Shown in pieces: positions 32,431 to 40,128 of a stretch of DNA of 46,829 nucleotides; the stretch's first letter is position 1; the number at the start of each line of letters is the position of its first letter. The DNA is from Belnapia moabensis DSM 16746. GTDB lineage: Bacteria; Pseudomonadota; Alphaproteobacteria; Acetobacterales; Acetobacteraceae. The translations under genes were made by a program, and so were the position numbers. A model generated the notes under the pieces. That model made no database searches and was not told where the DNA came from. It saw only the letters and a list, made by a program, of their open reading frames with translations. The stretch covers positions 1 through 46,829 of the forward strand of contig NZ_JQKB01000041.1 in the NCBI RefSeq assembly GCF_000745835.1, in the 5' to 3' direction.

Positions 32431-33498
32431 ATGACCGAACAGGCCCGCCGGCCCACCCCGCCCGGCTTCCCCGCCCATGGCGCCAACGAGCTGCCCGCCG
32501 TCACGGTGGACACCGCCAACGCCACCCTCCGCACCCCCGATGGCTTCCTCGGCGACCGCGCCAGCAGCACCGCCTTCCGTGCCATCCTCGCCGACTGGCG
32601 GGAGCGCCTGAAGGCCGTGGACAAGGAGGATCCCTTCGGCGACGCCGCCCCCGATCAGATCGGCCGCCGCCAGCTCGACAAGCTCCTCGCCGAGGGCGAC
32701 CCGGAGCTCGCCGGCCTGATCCACGGCGTCGTCGAGGAATTCGCCCAGTCCTTCGCCACCGTCGTCAAGCGCCTGCTCAAGCTGAAGGACTGGCAGGGCA
32801 CCGAGCGCATCGTCATCGGCGGCGGCATGCGCGGCAGCCGCGTCGGGGAGCTGGCCATCGGCCGCGCCGCCATGCTGCTGAAGGGCGACGAGATCACCAT
32901 TGACCTCACCCCCATCCGCCACGACCCCGACGAGGCCGGCCTGATCGGCGCGACGCAGCTCGCCCCGCCCTGGATCTTCCTCGGCCATGACGCGCTGCTC
33001 GCCATCGACATCGGCGGCTCCAACATTCGCGTCGGCCTCGTCCGCCCGCACCTGAAGAAGGCTTCCGACCTCTCCGCCGCCTGCCTCTGGGACAGCGCCA
33101 TCTGGCGCCACCGCGACGACAAGCCCGGCCGCGATGCCGCGATCGACCGCCTCATCGAGATGCTGCGGGAGATGCTGCACAAGGCCGAGAAGCGCGGCCT
33201 CGCCGTCGCCCCCTTCATCGGCATCGGCTGCCCCGGCCATGTCGAGGAGGATGGCAGCATCGCCCATGGCGCCCAGAACCTCCCCGGCGATTGGGAGAGC
33301 GACCGCTTCAACCTCCCCGCCCGCCTCCACGCCGCCCTCCCCGAGATCGGCGGCCATGCCACGGTGATCGTCATGCACAACGACGCCGTGGTGCAGGGCC
33401 TCAGCCAGGTCCCCTGGATGGGCGACGTGAAGCATTGGGGCGTGCTCACCATCGGCACCGGCCTCGGCAACGCCCGCTTCACCAACCGCAGGTCCTGA
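32431..33498 (+). CDS. ROK-fold kinase-like protein with motifs in circularly permuted order
   Basis: This 355-residue protein contains all main ROK/ASKHA motifs, but rotated. Residues 126-178 (ERIVIGGGMRGSRVGE, PDEAGLIGATQLAP) resemble the segment that ends ordinary ROK proteins. Only then come the phosphate-1 loop DIGGSNIRVG (193-202), GIGCPGHV (264-271), NLPGDWES, catalytic Asp318 (HNDAVVQG) and phosphate-2 GTGLG (342-346), a few residues from the C-terminus. The ROK zinc motif (CxCG) is absent. The first 100 residues do not resemble ROK. Similar full-length proteins exist in other alphaproteobacteria as far as I recall, so this is probably a real family and not a rearrangement. It should phosphorylate a sugar-like compound, which is unproven. 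A TTG at 32392 is an alternative start. Confidence 0.82.
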   Translation: MTEQARRPTPPGFPAHGANELPAVTVDTANATLRTPDGFLGDRASSTAFRAILADWRERLKAVDKEDPFGDAAPDQIGRRQLDKLLAEGDPELAGLIHGVVEEFAQSFATVVKRLLKLKDWQGTERIVIGGGMRGSRVGELAIGRAAMLLKGDEITIDLTPIRHDPDEAGLIGATQLAPPWIFLGHDALLAIDIGGSNIRVGLVRPHLKKASDLSAACLWDSAIWRHRDDKPGRDAAIDRLIEMLREMLHKAEKRGLAVAPFIGIGCPGHVEEDGSIAHGAQNLPGDWESDRFNLPARLHAALPEIGGHATVIVMHNDAVVQGLSQVPWMGDVKHWGVLTIGTGLGNARFTNRRS

Positions 33499-33500
33499 GC

Positions 33501-34076
33501 CTACAGGACCTGGACCAGCCAGCCGGACAGGTAGCCGGCTGTCTGAGCCTTGTTCAGGTCGACGCTTTGCATGTTCGTGTTGTAGACGGGCAAGGCGTCG
33601 AGCGGCATCTCCAGCAGGCCATACCAAGGGTCCAGTATGACGGCGCCGCCTCTCGACAGGCCCACGCAGACGACGAAATGCCCGCCATTGCCGACCCATT
33701 GCGACTTTGCATCCCGCGCGGCCCACTGAACGTGGAAGATGATGGGCTTGCGCTCCGACGCGGCGGCGATCTTCGCCTTCCACTCCCCGACGGCATACTG
33801 CGCCGAATTCACCTTCAGCCCGTTGTCCTCGAGAATGTCGGCCAGCTGGCTGACATAGGTCCCGGCGCCCGCGATCATGTCGAACAGGGTCGCGCCGTGT
33901 TTGACCGCAAGGCTGCGCATGAAGGCCTCGCCGCCCGCCCCGGTGCTTTGCGACGCCGAGCACACCACCATGTAGCAGCAGGCCGGGCCGCAGGATTGGC
34001 CCCATTCCTGGCCCCACAGCACACGCGCCACGCCGCCTGAATCGGTTGCGACATACTGCCCGATGGTCCTCGCCAT
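33501..34076 (-). CDS. Papain-like cysteine peptidase-like protein
   Basis: This 191-residue protein has a probable Cys-His-Asp triad of the papain/C39-like fold: Cys29 in WGQSCGPACCYMVV, His133 in NGGHFVVCVGL and Asp149 in AVILDPWYG. The Gln of the oxyanion hole is in GQSC. This looks like the papain-like (AvrRpt2-type) family, members of which are often secreted effectors or toxin-related. No signal peptide, leader or ABC exporter is visible. ATG 34076 has GGGAG upstream; longer frames run into non-homologous, differently composed sequence. It converges with the ROK gene (2-nt gap). The base composition is slightly less GC-rich than the neighbours, which may indicate transfer. Confidence 0.7.
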   Translation of the reverse strand: MARTIGQYVATDSGGVARVLWGQEWGQSCGPACCYMVVCSASQSTGAGGEAFMRSLAVKHGATLFDMIAGAGTYVSQLADILEDNGLKVNSAQYAVGEWKAKIAAASERKPIIFHVQWAARDAKSQWVGNGGHFVVCVGLSRGGAVILDPWYGLLEMPLDALPVYNTNMQSVDLNKAQTAGYLSGWLVQVL

Positions 34077-34333
34077 GAAACGCTCCCGGTGCTGCAGGGT
34101 CGAAGGCGGCCACCACTGCGTCACGTTACGGAACCGCCAGTCCAGCGCGGTGCGAGCAACAATGTTCAAACTGCCGGGTTCTCCGTACTGCCCGGGTGAG
34201 GCATGAAGACCAGGGCGCAAGCATTCGTCCGGCGAAGCACCATCCTCCGGTTCCGAAGGGCTCCCGTCCCGCCTGGACAACCCCGTTGCCCCGCCCGATC
34301 CTGCGCCGCAGCATCAAGGGGACAAGCACCCGC

Positions 34334-35173
34334 ATGGCCGAATTCCTGGCCCATCTCGACGCCATCTCCCGCCGCATCGAGACCCCCTGCGGCGAGGGCC
34401 GCATGGCCTGGCGTCTCTGGGGCGAGGCCTCAAGCCCGCCCCTCGTCCTGCTGCATGGCGGCTCCGGCTCCTGGCGCCACTGGGCCCGCAACATCGAGCC
34501 CCTGGCCCGCGAGCGCCTGGTGATCTGCCCCGACCTCCCCGGCCTCGGCGACAGCGCCATGCCGCCGCCGTCCGAGAGCCCCGCCCCCGTCGCCGCCATC
34601 CTCCTCGCCGGCCTCGCCGACATTCTCGGCCCCCGCCACTACGACCTCTGCGGCTTTTCCTTCGGCGCCCTGCTCGCCGGCCACCTCGCAGCCCAGGCCG
34701 ATGCGCGCCTCCGCAGCGTCACCCTGGTCGGCGCCGGCGCCCTCGGCCTCCCCCGCCAGATCACCCCGCTGCGCAAGGTCCGCAGCGAGACCGGCGAGGC
34801 CCGCCTCGCCGCCCACCGCCACAACCTGGCAACGCTGATGTTCGCCGACCCCTCCCGCATCGACGCCCTGGCCCTCGAAATCCAGGAAGCCAACACGACG
34901 GCCGCCCGCTTCCGCAGCCGCGGCTTCGCCAGCACGACGAGCCTGAAGGACGCCATCGCCGGGGCCCGCGCTCCCGTCGCCCTGCTCTATGGCGAGCGCG
35001 ACGCCATCGCCTTCCCCGAGATCGACCGCCGCTTCGCCGCCCTGCGTGAGGTGCAGCCCGAAGCCTGGACCGGCCTCATTCCCGGCGCCGGCCACTGGGT
35101 CGCCTATGAGGCGGCGGCCAGCTTCAACGCCATGCTGGCCGACATGCTGGCCCGCCGCCTCCCCGGCGTCTGA
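34334..35173 (+). CDS. Alpha/beta-hydrolase with intact nucleophile
   Basis: This 279-residue protein has the canonical layout: PPLVLLHGGSGSWRHWARNI (oxyanion HGG), PDLPGLGDS, nucleophile Ser109 in CGFSFGALLAG, acid probably in YGERDAIAFPE, and base in IPGAGHWVAYE. It probably cleaves esters, lactones or C-C bonds; the substrate is not readable. GGGGACAAG is upstream of ATG 34334. It diverges from the cysteine peptidase over 257 nt and converges on the histidine kinase with a 10-nt gap. It contrasts with the other hydrolase at 9518, whose nucleophile is Ala. Confidence 0.9.
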   Translation: MAEFLAHLDAISRRIETPCGEGRMAWRLWGEASSPPLVLLHGGSGSWRHWARNIEPLARERLVICPDLPGLGDSAMPPPSESPAPVAAILLAGLADILGPRHYDLCGFSFGALLAGHLAAQADARLRSVTLVGAGALGLPRQITPLRKVRSETGEARLAAHRHNLATLMFADPSRIDALALEIQEANTTAARFRSRGFASTTSLKDAIAGARAPVALLYGERDAIAFPEIDRRFAALREVQPEAWTGLIPGAGHWVAYEAAASFNAMLADMLARRLPGV

Positions 35174-35183
35174 CCCGCCCGGC

Positions 35184-36947
35184 TCACGCCTCCACCCCCT
35201 CCTGAACCACTGGCCGCGGCGCGAAGCGGATGCTCGCCCGCAACCCATTCGGCTCGAACTTCAGCACCACCCGCGCCCCGGGGCCGAGGTCATGCGCCAG
35301 CGCGCGCTCCAGCAGCCGCGTGCCGAAGCCCCGCCGCGCCGGCGCCCCCTCCACCGGCGGCCCGCCCATCTCGCGCCAGTCGATCACCGCCGCCGCCCCC
35401 GCGGGGTCGGCCCGGCATAGCACTTCGATCCGCCCCTCCGGCACCGAGAGGGCGCCATGCTTCACCGCATTCACCGCCAGCTCATGCAGCCCCATGATCA
35501 GCGCCTGCACCTGCCCGGGCGGCAGCTGCGGCATCGGCGCCCCGGGCGGCACCTCCAGCACGAAGCGCGATTTCCCCTCGCCCTTCCCCTCACCCAGCCA
35601 GGGCGCCAGCCCGCTCCGCACCACCACATCGAGCGCCGCCCCCTCCCAGGCCACCGCCGTCAGCAGGTCATGCGCGCGGGCGAGGGATTGCAGCCGCGCC
35701 GTGAAGGCCGGCACGAATTGCGCCGCATCGCTCCCCGCCCCGCCTCGCGCCGTCTGCAAGGCCAGCGACTGCACCGTGGCGAGCGCATTCTTCGCCCGGT
35801 GGTTCAGCTCGGCGACGACCAGCCGCAGCCGCCGCTCGCTATCCACCAGCGATGCGGTGGCGGCCCGCCGCCGCCGCGCCTCGGCCAGCAGCGCCTCCGC
35901 GAGCCGGTCGGCCTCCGGCAGCCCGAGCGGCTCCGCGCGGGCCGGCAGCTCCGCCTCATCCGGCGCCGCCGCCCGGCGCAGCAGCGCCGTCACCGGCCGC
36001 AGCACGCCGAGCGCGATGCGCCGCGCGAGGACGATCCCGAGCCCGAGCACCGCCAGCTCGCCCGCCAGCAGGGCCACCATCGTCTCCAGGGCCGGACGGG
36101 TCAGCGTCTCCCGCGGCACGGCGACAGCGACCCCCCAGCCATAGGGCTCGGGCAGGCGGGCGATGGCGGTGATCACCCGGTCGCCATCCGGGCTGATCGC
36201 ATCCATCACCGCCTCGGCCGCGCCGGAACTCCAGCGCTCCAGCAGCGCCGCCGTCATCGCCTGGCCGACGAAGCGCTCCGGCTCCGGGATGCGCGCCACC
36301 CGCACCCCGGCGCGGTCCGCCACGGCAATGATCCAGTCGACGCCCGGCTGCTGCCGCCGGATCAGCGCATCGAAGGCATCGAGCGGCGGGTTGAGCGAGA
36401 GGACCAGCCCCGACGCCCCGCCCGAATGCGGCACCGGCACATCGATCGCCACCACCGGCCGGCCGACGACCTGGCCGAAGAACAGGTCGGATGTCGAGGG
36501 CCTCCCGGTCTCCAGCGCGCGACGGTGGTTCGCCTGGTTGGCCCGCGCTGGCAGGGGTGCCCCGCGCGGCGCCGCGGTGTTCATCAGCTGCTGCCCATCG
36601 GCCCGGAGCAGCAGGATGCTGGCCCCCGGCGCCTGGCGTGCGACCATCGCCTCGGCCTGGGTGCGGAAGGTGTCGAGGTCGCCCCCCGCCAGGGCCGGCG
36701 AGCCGGCCAGCACCTCGAGCGCGAGGGTCCGGCCGCGCAGCTCGCCCTCGATGGCCAGGGCCAACCCCCGCGCGACATGCAGCGCCTCCCCGCTCGCATG
36801 CTCCCTGGCATTTCGGTAGCCGATGCCGACCAGCGCGAGATTGAGCAGGACGAGCGGCAGCGCCACCGCGAGGACCAGCGTGGCGAGGCGTATCCCGAGC
36901 GTCGGCCGGCGCAGCAGGCGTCCCAAAACAGGCTGACCGGCTGCCAC
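35184..36947 (-). CDS. HWE-family sensor histidine kinase with periplasmic sensor domain
   Basis: This 587-residue membrane kinase has a first membrane helix at about 16-43 and a second near residue 290, enclosing a roughly 240-residue extracytoplasmic sensor (Cache-like; GPVVAIDVPV-type and DGDRVITAIARLPEPYGWGV segments). The cytoplasmic core has His383 in ELNHRAKNALATV, an N-box HELAVNAVKHG with Asn493, and WRE (524-526), the signature of HWE kinases. I start at GTG 36947 because GGGGAGAA lies 3 nt upstream (36951-36958) and the first helix follows; the longer frame starting at 37163 is Arg/Pro-rich and unlikely. No response regulator is adjacent, so the partner is elsewhere, as is common for HWE kinases in the general stress network. 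Confidence 0.9.
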   Translation of the reverse strand: MAAGQPVLGRLLRRPTLGIRLATLVLAVALPLVLLNLALVGIGYRNAREHASGEALHVARGLALAIEGELRGRTLALEVLAGSPALAGGDLDTFRTQAEAMVARQAPGASILLLRADGQQLMNTAAPRGAPLPARANQANHRRALETGRPSTSDLFFGQVVGRPVVAIDVPVPHSGGASGLVLSLNPPLDAFDALIRRQQPGVDWIIAVADRAGVRVARIPEPERFVGQAMTAALLERWSSGAAEAVMDAISPDGDRVITAIARLPEPYGWGVAVAVPRETLTRPALETMVALLAGELAVLGLGIVLARRIALGVLRPVTALLRRAAAPDEAELPARAEPLGLPEADRLAEALLAEARRRRAATASLVDSERRLRLVVAELNHRAKNALATVQSLALQTARGGAGSDAAQFVPAFTARLQSLARAHDLLTAVAWEGAALDVVVRSGLAPWLGEGKGEGKSRFVLEVPPGAPMPQLPPGQVQALIMGLHELAVNAVKHGALSVPEGRIEVLCRADPAGAAAVIDWREMGGPPVEGAPARRGFGTRLLERALAHDLGPGARVVLKFEPNGLRASIRFAPRPVVQEGVEA

Positions 36948-37029
36948 GAATTCTCCCCGTCCCCGGAACGCGACCCATGGGCCCGCCGGCCACCCCACGC
37001 CCGGCCGCCAACCCGGGCGCCGTCCAGCA

Positions 37030-37050
37030 TTACGGGTCGGAAGCCCGTAA
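37030..37050. promoter_or_regulatory. Palindrome in the 403-nt gap between the kinase and Bug genes
   Basis: TTACGGG (37030-37036) and CCCGTAA (37044-37050) are perfect inverted copies with a 7-nt spacer, about 83 nt upstream of the kinase GTG. The gap 36948-37350 contains no gene I can support. The site could be an operator for the kinase or part of its promoter region; no sigma boxes are clear. Confidence 0.35.
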
Positions 37051-37262
37051 CGGAAGCCAAAACCCTTCACCCGGCATGAAAGCCAGCCGCGTTTGGCCAC
37101 GCTGTGGCTGAAGGGCTCCAGGCGGCCGAAGCGACGGCGCGGTAAGGCCGCCAGCCGCAGCACCGCCGGGGCCTTCGCCCCATTCCTCGCCCCGCCGTCG
37201 ACGCGGCCCGCCCCTGAGCCGACGCCCCGTGCACCCGCTACCTGAGCCTGCTCGCGCCGACT

Positions 37263-37285
37263 GATCGCTAAGCTGGTTAGCGATC
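37263..37285. promoter_or_regulatory. Perfect palindromic operator candidate before the Bug receptor gene
   Basis: GATCGCTAA (37263-37271) and TTAGCGATC (37277-37285) are perfect 9-nt inverted copies around GCTGG, 65 nt before the ATG at 37351. No T-tract follows, so it is unlikely to be a terminator. The size and position suit a dimeric regulator such as GntR or LysR type. No regulator gene is adjacent, so the binder is unknown. Confidence 0.45.
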
Positions 37286-37350
37286 TCGCTCACTCATTGC
37301 GCCCGGCCGCCCTCGCCGCCACCATCGCCGCAATCGGGGAAACAGCCGCC

Positions 37351-38331
37351 ATGCCCATCGCCCGCCGCCAGATGGCCACCCTCGCCGCCTCGTTGCTTGC
37401 CGCCCCCGCCCTTGCCCCCGATGCCCTGGCGCAATGGGCACCGTCGCGGCAGGTCCGCCTGATCGTCCCCTTCTCCCCCGGCGGCGGCGCCGACACCACC
37501 GCCCGCCTCTTCGCGCCCGCCTTCACCGCCTTCCTCGGCCAGCCCGCCGTGGTCGAGAACCGTACCGGCGCCGGCGGCACCATCGGTGCGGCGGAGGTCG
37601 CCCGCGCCGCACCCGACGGCACCACCCTGTTGGTCGATGCCGCCAACCAGGCCGTCAACCAGGCGCTCTTCCGAGGCCTGCCCTTCGACTACGTCACCGG
37701 CTTCACGCCCATCAGCCGCGTCACCGTCTATCCGCTGCTGCTCGTGGTCCGCCCCGAAAGCCCCTACCGCAGCTTCGAGGCCCTGCTCGCCAAGGCGCGC
37801 GCCGAGCCGGGCCGCCTCACCTACAGCTCCTCCGGCAACGGCATCTCCAACCACATCGCAACGGCGGTGCTGGCCGACCGGGCGAAAGTCGAGTTCAGCC
37901 ACGTTCCCTACCGCGGCGGCGGCCCGGCGCTGGCGGCGGTGCTCGCCGGCGACGTCGATTTCGGCTTCGCCACGGTCGCCAGCGCCGCCGCCCTGGCGCA
38001 GGAGGGCCGCCTCCGCCCCCTGGCCGCCTCCTCCGCCTCCCGCATCCCGACCCTGCCGGAGATCCCGACCGTCGCCCAGCTCGGCTTCCCCGGCTACGAC
38101 CAGACCGAGTGGAACGGCCTCTACGGCCCCGCCGGCCTGCCACCCGCCATCGCCGAGCGGCTGTACGAGGCCTGCCAGGCCGCGCTGCGCGACCCCAAGG
38201 TGACGGAGCGCCTGACCGCCCTCGGGGCGCTGGCGCTCGGCAACAGCCCCGCCGAATTCGCCGATTTCCTGAAGCGCGAACGCTCCGCCATGGCCAGGCT
38301 CGTGCTCGAGGCCAACATCACCGCCGATTAG
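37351..38331 (+). CDS. Bug-type (TctC-like) tripartite tricarboxylate receptor
   Basis: This 326-residue receptor has a signal peptide (MPIARRQMATLAASLLAAPA then LAPDALA). The family markers are VRLIVPFSPGGGADTTARLF, VVENRTGAGGTIGAAEVARA and PDGTTLLVDA, followed by VEFSHVPYRGGGPALAAVLA and the GLYGPAGLPPAIAERLYEAC segment. GGGGAAAC precedes ATG 37351. It is the second intact Bug gene here and again no TctAB membrane genes are present. A perfect palindrome lies just upstream. It stands alone, with 331 nt before the next gene. The ligand is unknown, probably a small carboxylate. Confidence 0.92.
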   Translation: MPIARRQMATLAASLLAAPALAPDALAQWAPSRQVRLIVPFSPGGGADTTARLFAPAFTAFLGQPAVVENRTGAGGTIGAAEVARAAPDGTTLLVDAANQAVNQALFRGLPFDYVTGFTPISRVTVYPLLLVVRPESPYRSFEALLAKARAEPGRLTYSSSGNGISNHIATAVLADRAKVEFSHVPYRGGGPALAAVLAGDVDFGFATVASAAALAQEGRLRPLAASSASRIPTLPEIPTVAQLGFPGYDQTEWNGLYGPAGLPPAIAERLYEACQAALRDPKVTERLTALGALALGNSPAEFADFLKRERSAMARLVLEANITAD

Positions 38332-38353
38332 GCTTGCATCGTTACGTCTGGCA

Positions 38354-38368
38354 TTTTATAGGATAAAA
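38354..38368. promoter_or_regulatory. AT-rich palindrome after the Bug gene
   Basis: TTTTAT-AGG-ATAAAA is a perfect dyad lying in a locally AT-rich stretch 22 nt after the receptor stop, at the start of the 331-nt gap 38332-38662. It may be a weak terminator (its 3' arm is A-rich, not T-rich, on the plus strand) or a protein-binding site. The rest of the gap holds the direct repeats and the promoter candidate described separately, and no gene. Confidence 0.3.
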
Positions 38369-38466
38369 ATCACAAGCAAACGCGCGCCCGGCTGCCTGAA
38401 GCCGACAGCCCGGCCACACCTGCACGACCGTGCCAGCCGGCCACGCCTCCCGGGTCTGCCGCACCG

Positions 38467-38492
38467 CCTAAATTCCTCAACTCCTAAATTCC
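38467..38492. repeat. Direct repeat CCTAAATTCC, two copies
   Basis: CCTAAATTCC occurs at 38467-38476 and again at 38483-38492, a 16-nt period, within the leader region of the second KGG gene. Two exact 10-mers at this spacing in a GC-rich genome are unlikely by chance and suggest paired binding sites on nearly the same face of the helix. Confidence 0.4.
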
Positions 38493-38579
38493 GCCCCCAA
38501 CCCACTGATCTGCAACGACCCGGCTTGAAGATTTGAGGCGGGTCACCGCCAGGAGCCCAGGAGTTGCTCAACGCCTGCG

Positions 38580-38604
38580 GGAAACGCCGGCGCACTTCCG
38601 CGTT
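38580..38604 (+). promoter_or_regulatory. EcfG-like general-stress promoter candidate
   Basis: GGAAA (38580-38584), 16 nt, then CGTT (38601-38604) matches the alphaproteobacterial general-stress consensus GGAAC-N16/17-CGTT with one mismatch. It lies 59 nt before the second KGG ATG, a suitable distance. KGG proteins are often stress-induced, which supports the idea, but short motifs like this occur by chance. Confidence 0.35.
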
Positions 38605-38662
38605 ATGGCAACGGGCGGGTGCGCAACCCCCGCCCCCACCAAAAGGAAAAGGGAAACGACCG

Positions 38663-38875
38663 ATGGCGAACCAACAGGGCTCCAGCGGCGGCGGCAAGGG
38701 CAATCCCGGCAATTTCGCCAATGACCGCGAGAAGGCACGCGAGGCCGGCCACATGGGCGGCATGAGCCAGGGCAAGGAGAACAACCCCGGCAATTTCGCC
38801 AATAACCGCGAGAAGGCGGCCGAGGCGGGCCGCAAGGGCGGCCAGAACAGCCATGGCGGCCGCTCCCCGAGCTGA
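38663..38875 (+). CDS. KGG-repeat stress-induced protein, two repeats
   Basis: This 70-residue hydrophilic protein holds two KGG units, NPGNFANDREKAREAGHMGG and NPGNFANNREKAAEAGRKGG, with a Gly-rich N-terminus and the tail QNSHGGRSPS. Family length is usually 50-70 residues, so this is the ordinary form and the 154-residue relative at 23519 is the expanded one. Both share the C-terminal QNSHGGRS. An A/G-rich AAAAGGAAAAGGGAAA precedes ATG 38663. It ends before a perfect 9-bp hairpin and converges with the LLM oxidoreductase gene. Confidence 0.92.
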   Translation: MANQQGSSGGGKGNPGNFANDREKAREAGHMGGMSQGKENNPGNFANNREKAAEAGRKGGQNSHGGRSPS

Positions 38876-38885
38876 GGCCGCCACC

Positions 38886-38909
38886 GCGCCGGGGCCCACG
38901 CCCCGGCGC
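38886..38909. terminator. Bidirectional terminator-like hairpin
   Basis: GCGCCGGGG (38886-38894) and CCCCGGCGC (38901-38909) form a perfect 9-bp stem with a 6-nt loop between the convergent KGG and LLM genes. The stem reaches the last base of the LLM stop codon. No T-tract is present. Confidence 0.6.
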
Positions 38910-39970
38910 TACTCCGCCGCGACCGCCCGCGGCCCGAATTCCGGCGCCACCCGCGTCATGAACATCCGGATCGACTCGTTCGCCACCTCCGCCGGCATCG
39001 GCCCGAGCCGGAAGGAGCAGATCACCCCGCCGACACCCATGCGGTCGATCTCCGCCATCTTTGCCGCAACCGTCGCCGGCGAGCCATGGATCAGCGCGCT
39101 CTCCACCTGCGCCCGGGGGGGCGGCACCCGCTCCTCCACCATGCGGATTCCCTGCTCGGCATAGACCCGCTCGCGCATCACCCGCCGCTGCTCCTGCATC
39201 GCCTCGAAGGCGGGGATGCCGATGCGCTCGGCCTCGGCATCCGTCTCGGCGACAACGACGTTGCGCCAAACCCAGCTCTCGTCGAGGCAGCGGGCGACAT
39301 GCGCCTCGTCATGCCCCGCCCTGGCGAGCGCCGCCCGATAGGCAGCGAGCCGCTGCCGCGTCACCTCGAGCGACTGGACATTCATCATGAAGGGCAAGCC
39401 GCGCTCGGCGAGATGCAGCGCCCCCTCCTCCGAGGAGGCCGCCCGCAGCACCACGGGATGCGGCCGGGTGAAGCATTCCGGCCGCAGCCTTGGTGCCTGG
39501 ATGTCCCAGAACTGCCCCTTGTGGCGGACGCCCGTCTTGTTGGTCCAGGCCTCCAGCATGATCGCCTCGGCCTCGGCATAGCGCGCCCCCGCCTCGCGCC
39601 AGTCGATGCCGTAGCCCTGGTACTCGTAGACATTGTAGGCCGTGCCGCGCCCGAGCCCGACGACCAGCCGCCCCTCGCCCAGGTTGTCGAGCAGCGCGAT
39701 CTGCTCGGCCAGCCGCATCGGGTGATGCAGCGAGACCTGCGCCACGGCGAACCCCACCTTCACCCGCTTCGTCGCCGCCAGCACCGCGGCGGCGAAGGTG
39801 GTCGGGTCGACATAGGCGCAATTGCCGTCGAAATGGTGCTCGGCGAGCCAGATTACCTCGACGCCTAGCTCGTCGCAGAGCTTCGCCTCCTCCAGGCATT
39901 CGCGGATGACGCGGGAATCGCTCTCCGGTTCGCGGCTCTCGGTGAAGAGGAAATTGCTGAATCGCAGCAT
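38909..39970 (-). CDS. LLM-class flavin-dependent oxidoreductase (luciferase-like)
   Basis: This 353-residue protein has the bacterial luciferase-like barrel: LRFSNFLFTESREPESDSRV near the start, DELGVEVIWLAEHHFDGNCA (the WxxEHHF pattern), VKVGFAVAQVSLHHPMRLAE and LLDNLGEGRLVVGLGRGTAY. These bind reduced flavin (FMNH2 or F420) and substrate. Likely roles are oxygenation of an aldehyde, alkane, sulfonate or aromatic; nothing here chooses among them. A GGAG precedes the ATG. It stands alone between convergent KGG and divergent DUF6489 genes. No flavin reductase is nearby. Confidence 0.9.
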   Translation of the reverse strand: MLRFSNFLFTESREPESDSRVIRECLEEAKLCDELGVEVIWLAEHHFDGNCAYVDPTTFAAAVLAATKRVKVGFAVAQVSLHHPMRLAEQIALLDNLGEGRLVVGLGRGTAYNVYEYQGYGIDWREAGARYAEAEAIMLEAWTNKTGVRHKGQFWDIQAPRLRPECFTRPHPVVLRAASSEEGALHLAERGLPFMMNVQSLEVTRQRLAAYRAALARAGHDEAHVARCLDESWVWRNVVVAETDAEAERIGIPAFEAMQEQRRVMRERVYAEQGIRMVEERVPPPRAQVESALIHGSPATVAAKMAEIDRMGVGGVICSFRLGPMPAEVANESIRMFMTRVAPEFGPRAVAAE

Positions 39971-40128
39971 GGCGGGCTCCGTCGGCTCGGTGCCAGCCTA
40001 ATCGCCTCAGGCTGCGGCGCAACGCCGCCCCTGCAGGGACGTTAAGCCTCGCCAACAAAACGTAACCGCGCTGGCGAAGTCGCCGGGTCCGGTCCATATG
40101 GGCTGAGCCGCGCGGAGTAGCCTCGTCC

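Noticed and set aside
34126-34623. Minus-strand frame upstream of the cysteine peptidase
   Set aside because: Antisense to the second hydrolase, basic and Pro-rich, with no motif or plausible start.
35184-37163. Longer N-terminus for the histidine kinase (start at 37163)
   Set aside because: The extra 72 residues are Arg/Pro/Gly-rich and not family-like, and a strong ribosome site directly precedes the GTG at 36947.
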